Positions 6,738 to 9,486 of a stretch of DNA of 9,486 nt are shown here, one piece after another. The DNA comes from Micromonospora parva (GTDB lineage Bacteria > Actinomycetota > Actinomycetes > Mycobacteriales > Micromonosporaceae), in assembly GCF_000718515.1 (NCBI RefSeq), contig NZ_JNZS01000053.1, positions 1 through 9,486 on the forward strand. Direction: 5' to 3'. Under the pieces are notes generated by a model. That model was given only the letters and a program-made list of their open reading frames with translations, had not been told where the DNA came from and made no database searches. A program made the position numbers and the translations under genes. Position 1 is the stretch's first letter; the number at the start of each line of letters is the position of its first letter.

Positions 6738-7808
6738 TCAGTAGCCCCCGGGCGTCGGCGGACGCGCCGCGCGACGTCGGGCCGAACGCCACCCGCCGCG
6801 CCGCTCCGCCGCCACCCGCGCCTCCCGCCGTCGACTCTCGTGGGCCACCTCACCCTGCAGCCGCCGCCAACTCTCCCACCGACGGGTGGAGAGCTCGCCG
6901 GTGTGCAGCGCCTCCCGGACCGCGCAGGCCGGCTCGCCGTCGTGGCCGCAGTCGGCGTACCGGCAGCCCTCGGCCAGCCCGGCGATGTCGGCGAACGCCC
7001 GGTCGAGCCCGGCCGCGCCGTCCAGCAGACCGACCGCCCGCACGCCGGGCGTGTCGATCACCGCGCCGCCGCCGGGGACGGGTACGAGAGCCCGCCAGGT
7101 GGTGGTGTGCCGACCCTTGCCGTCCACCCGCCGGATCGCCTGGGTGGGCATCATCACCGCCCCGACGAGGGCGTTGACCAGGCTCGACTTGCCGGCACCG
7201 GACGGGCCGAGCAGGCCGAGCGTGCGACCGGGGGCCACCTCGGCGCGCAGCGGGTCCAGCCCGAGGCCACGTTCGGCGCTGACCGGCAGCACCGGCACCC
7301 CGGGGGCGACAGCGGCCAACTGGCGGGCCAGCGCGCCCGGGTCGGCCGCCAGGTCCGCCTTGGTCAGTACGACCAGGGGTCGGGCGCCGGACTCGTGGGC
7401 CAGGGAGAGCAGTCGCTCGATCCGGCCCACGTCCGGCTCGGGGTGCACCGGCTCGACCACGGCGGCGGCGTCGAGGTTGGCGGCCAGCACCTGGCCGCTG
7501 GCGTCCTTGCCGGCGGTACGCCGGATCAGCGCGCCGCGCCGCGGCAGCACCGTCTCCACGGTGACCCGGCGGTCCGGCCAGTGGGTGAGCAGCACCCAGT
7601 CCCCGGCGCAGGGCAGCGCGGACGGGTCCCACGCGGCGACGGTCAGCACCGCCCCGCCCAGGCTGGCCCGGACCGGGCCGACGGTGGTCAGCACCGTGCA
7701 GACCCCCCGGTCCACCCGGGCCACCCGACCCGGCTGGTGCTCGCCGCGGCGCGCGGCGTACGCCGCTCGCTCGGCGTCCCAGCCGAGGGCGGTCAGATCG
7801 ATCGTCAT
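6738..7808 (-). CDS. rsgA: Ribosome small subunit-dependent GTPase A
   Basis: RsgA is a circularly permuted GTPase that checks late maturation of the 30S subunit. The 356-residue product has an N-terminal OB-fold region (about 25-100). The GTPase motifs come in the permuted order: G4 as TKAD at 149-152 (Thr in place of the usual Asn), P-loop GPSGAGKS at 201-208, and G3 DTPG at 252-255. The C-terminal zinc site is C282, C287, H289, C295. The last ~30 residues are Arg-rich and end PPTPGGY, a basic tail that could touch rRNA (inference). The ATG at 7808 gives the expected [10 protein letters not shown] start; its GAGGA lies only 4 bases away and overlaps the stop codon of a 16-codon upstream ORF, suggesting translational coupling. 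It is divergent from the isomerase-family gene, with about 180 bases between the starts. Confidence 0.96.
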   Translation of the reverse strand: MTIDLTALGWDAERAAYAARRGEHQPGRVARVDRGVCTVLTTVGPVRASLGGAVLTVAAWDPSALPCAGDWVLLTHWPDRRVTVETVLPRRGALIRRTAGKDASGQVLAANLDAAAVVEPVHPEPDVGRIERLLSLAHESGARPLVVLTKADLAADPGALARQLAAVAPGVPVLPVSAERGLGLDPLRAEVAPGRTLGLLGPSGAGKSSLVNALVGAVMMPTQAIRRVDGKGRHTTTWRALVPVPGGGAVIDTPGVRAVGLLDGAAGLDRAFADIAGLAEGCRYADCGHDGEPACAVREALHTGELSTRRWESWRRLQGEVAHESRRREARVAAERRGGWRSARRRAARPPTPGGY

Positions 7809-7815
7809 AGCATCC

Positions 7816-7866
7816 TCATCGGTGTCGAAGCTGGTGATGGCGGAACACGCGTGCCACGTCCGGCAT
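7816..7866 (-). CDS. 16-residue upstream ORF (possible leader peptide) of rsgA
   Basis: Reads MPDVARVFRHHQLRHR and stop. It has a better ribosome site than rsgA itself: GGAGG at 7880-7876, 9 bases before the ATG. Its TGA (7818-7816) overlaps the rsgA Shine-Dalgarno (TGAGGA), and the rsgA ATG follows 7 bases after the stop. Frames differ, so it is not an rsgA extension. The second half holds three His and three Arg in eight residues (RHHQLRHR). Ribosomes finishing it would be placed on the rsgA start; alternatively the His run could act in attenuation. I do not recognise the peptide. The evidence for translation is positional only. Confidence 0.55.
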   Translation of the reverse strand: MPDVARVFRHHQLRHR

Positions 7867-7976
7867 GATCAACCACCTCCGTCCGATGTCCCGGTGCCGC
7901 GTCTGCCGCTGACGGTAGGTCGTGCGCCGACGCGCCGAAAGCGATTTCCCCGGCGACGCCGCGGGCGGCGGACCGC

Positions 7977-7982
7977 TACTGT
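7977..7982 (+). promoter_or_regulatory. -10 box for leaderless transcript of the isomerase-family gene
   Basis: TACTGT fits TANNNT and ends 6 bases before the GTG at 7989, so the transcript would begin at or beside the start codon. No Shine-Dalgarno is present to explain the start otherwise. A possible -35, GGCGAC at 7952-7957, has a long 19-base spacer and is weak. Confidence 0.5.
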
Positions 7983-7988
7983 CGACGG

Positions 7989-8705
7989 GTGACCACGGAT
8001 CCGCTGCTGCTGATGGGCGAGGTGGACGCGGCCACCAGCCGACTACTCCGTACCGCCGCGTCTTTCGACGCCGCGGACCTGGCTGCCGCGTCGCTGCTGC
8101 CGGGCTGGACGCGCGGCCACGTGCTGGCGCACGTGGCGCGCAACGCCGACGGCTTCGTCAACCTGCTCACCTCGGCCCGCACCGGGGAGGCCCTGCCGAT
8201 GTACGCCTCGTTGGAGGCCCGCACGGCGGACATCGAAGCCGGTTCGGGCCGACCACCGGCCGCGCACCTGGACGACCTGCGCCGCACCGCGGACCTGTTC
8301 GCCGAGGCGGTCGCGGCGATGCCGACCGAGGCGTGGGCGGCGACGGTGCAGGCGCGTAAGGGCCCGTGGCCGGCCGCGCTGCTGGTCTGGGGTCGGCTCC
8401 GGGAGATCGAGGTGCACCACCTCGATCTGGCCGCCGACTACCGGGCCACGGACTGGTCGGAGGCGTTCGCCCACCGACTGCTGCGCGAGGCGGCCAGCCA
8501 TCACGGCACCGGTCCGACGCCCCCGTCGATGGTGCTCCGTCTCGACGGCAGCGAGCACGAGGTGGTGATCGGGGAGCGGGTCGGCGCCCCGGTCGTCGCC
8601 GGTCCCGCCCCCGACCTCGCCGCCTGGCTGATCGGCCGCGCCGACGGCGCCCCGCTCTCCGTCATCCCTGACGGTCCCCTGCCTACTCCACCGGAATGGA
8701 TATAG
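7989..8705 (+). CDS. Mycothiol-dependent maleylpyruvate isomerase family protein
   Basis: A 238-residue DinB-like four-helix protein of the actinobacterial MDMPI (TIGR03083) family. The founding enzyme isomerises maleylpyruvate with mycothiol and a zinc ion; most paralogues have unknown thiol-transfer substrates. Seen here: the N-terminal signature PGWTRGHVLAHVARNAD (about 38-54) with H48, and the second metal motif REIEVHHLDL (138-147). H48, E139 and H143 are the likely zinc ligands by the H/ExxxH pattern. The C-terminal third (about 180-238) is the smaller MDMPI_C domain. No gentisate-pathway gene is nearby, so a maleylpyruvate role is unsupported; pairing with a glyoxalase-II-like hydrolase hints at thiol-linked detoxification. 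The GTG at 7989 is chosen from homologous start position and the adjoining -10 box. Confidence 0.88.
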   Translation: MTTDPLLLMGEVDAATSRLLRTAASFDAADLAAASLLPGWTRGHVLAHVARNADGFVNLLTSARTGEALPMYASLEARTADIEAGSGRPPAAHLDDLRRTADLFAEAVAAMPTEAWAATVQARKGPWPAALLVWGRLREIEVHHLDLAADYRATDWSEAFAHRLLREAASHHGTGPTPPSMVLRLDGSEHEVVIGERVGAPVVAGPAPDLAAWLIGRADGAPLSVIPDGPLPTPPEWI

Positions 8706-8712
8706 AAACGTC

Positions 8713-9366
8713 ATGACATACAACGGAGACGTCACGAACGGCGGCGCACCCGCGGTTCGGGACTTGGCCGGGCTGACCATCAGCAAGCTGTCGGTGGGCC
8801 CGATGGACAACAACGCCTACCTGCTGCGCTGCACGGCCACCGGTGACCAGGTGCTGATCGACGCCGCCAACGAGGCACCCCGGCTGCTCGACCTGATCGG
8901 CGACGGTGGGCTCACCGCCGTGGTGACGACCCACCAGCACATGGATCACTGGGTGGCGCTGGAGGAGGTCGTCGCCAAGACCGGCGCCCGGGCGCTGGTG
9001 CACGCCGACGACGCGGCGGGCCTGCCGATCGAGGCGGAGCGGCTGGCCGACGGCGACACCGTGGCGGTCGGCGACTGCGCGCTGGAGGTCATCCACGTCA
9101 AGGGCCACACCCCGGGTTCGATCGCGCTTCTCTACCGCGACCCGGCCGGCACCCCGCACCTGTTCACCGGCGACAGTCTCTTCCCTGGTGGCGTCGGCAA
9201 CACCGACAAGGACCCGGAGCGGTTCGCGGCGCTGATCGGCGACGTCGAGCAGAAGCTGTTCGACAAGCTGCCGGACGACACCTGGTTCTACCCGGGCCAC
9301 GGCAAGGACAGCACGTTGGGCGCCGAACGCCCCGCCCTCCCCCAGTGGAAAGCCCGAGGCTGGTAA
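8713..9366 (+). CDS. Metallo-beta-lactamase fold hydrolase (glyoxalase II-like)
   Basis: A 217-residue binuclear metal hydrolase. Metal ligands are all present: HQHMDH (H74, H76, D78, H79), H132 in GHTPGS, D154 in TGDSLFPGG and H196 in YPGHG. The N-terminal VGPMDNNAYLL strand and the GHTPGS/TGDSLFPG pair are typical of hydroxyacylglutathione hydrolase-like members; in an actinobacterium the natural thiol would be mycothiol (inference), but the substrate is unproven. The start MTYNGDV matches what I recall of the family. There is no Shine-Dalgarno; the ATG is 7 bases after the preceding stop, so translation is probably coupled to the isomerase-family gene. A TATAGA just upstream (8701-8706) could alternatively be a -10 for a leaderless transcript. 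Confidence 0.93.
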   Translation: MTYNGDVTNGGAPAVRDLAGLTISKLSVGPMDNNAYLLRCTATGDQVLIDAANEAPRLLDLIGDGGLTAVVTTHQHMDHWVALEEVVAKTGARALVHADDAAGLPIEAERLADGDTVAVGDCALEVIHVKGHTPGSIALLYRDPAGTPHLFTGDSLFPGGVGNTDKDPERFAALIGDVEQKLFDKLPDDTWFYPGHGKDSTLGAERPALPQWKARGW

Positions 9367-9486
9367 CCCCACCCCCAACCCAAGACCCAACGTCACCAGG
9401 GACCCTAAAGATCAACACCCCACCGTCGTAGGCGGCACCCCCCGCACCAACCGGAACCACGAAGGGGGCGGGGGCCCGCCGTGCCC
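9367..9486. other. Non-coding right edge with a weak inverted repeat
   Basis: No gene is seen. A C-rich stretch follows the hydrolase stop. A 7-bp stem CCCCCGC/GCGGGGG (9439-9445 with 9468-9474) around a 22-base loop may belong to a terminator that continues past the window. Evidence is weak. Confidence 0.3.

Noticed and set aside
6527..6853. 109-codon N-terminal extension of UvrA
   Set aside because: It overlaps the end of rsgA, the hairpin and the promoter; the family start is at the GTG at 6526.
8683..9396. 237-codon minus-strand open frame opposite the hydrolase, with a TAGGGT box 5 bases before a GTG
   Set aside because: The box looks like a leaderless promoter, but the spacing is short and the encoded protein is low-complexity Gly/Leu/Val then shadow sequence of a clearly conserved gene.

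Overview
The window is high-GC actinobacterial chromosome, most likely Micromonosporaceae (Micromonospora-like). This rests on the very strong G/C third-position bias, GTG starts placed right behind TANNNT boxes, a mycothiol-dependent isomerase-family gene, and protein sequences that read like Micromonospora/Streptomyces orthologues. The genus call is from memory of the families; no search was run. Most genes are conserved housekeeping genes, and the novelty sits between them.

Layout, left to right. Five genes lie on the minus strand: the first 17 codons of a secreted protein (1-53, cut by the window edge), uvrC (681-2669), a Tat-exported Rieske lipoprotein (2932-3417), uvrA (3581-6526) and rsgA (6738-7808). 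A 16-codon upstream ORF (7816-7866) precedes rsgA. Two genes then diverge on the plus strand: a mycothiol-dependent maleylpyruvate isomerase-family protein (7989-8705) and a glyoxalase-II-like metallo-beta-lactamase-fold hydrolase (8713-9366). These two are 7 bases apart and look like an operon.

UvrA (damage recognition) and UvrC (dual incision nuclease) act in the same nucleotide excision repair pathway. They sit two genes apart with the Rieske gene between them. Each has its own upstream match to the RecA-independent DNA-damage promoter known from mycobacteria (TTGTCRGTG-N8-TAN3T, read by PafBC with sigma factor). The uvrC copy is near-consensus and sits so close to the GTG that the mRNA is probably leaderless. 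RsgA is a ribosome-assembly GTPase with no obvious link to repair.

The most unusual structure is a pair of 77-base palindromic elements flanking uvrC (566-642 and 2715-2791). They have exactly the same length, share TGATC...GATCA ends, are about 71% identical without gaps (55 of 77 by hand count), and show compensatory base changes in the stems. They look like two diverged members of a dispersed intergenic hairpin family. Other non-coding features are a 43/44-base tandem duplication (244-330), a short tandem repeat running into the Rieske stop codon (2836-2931), strong GC hairpins after uvrA and rsgA, and a 627-base uvrC/secreted-protein spacer with no recognisable gene. I see no CRISPR array, insertion sequence, tRNA, rRNA or phage gene.
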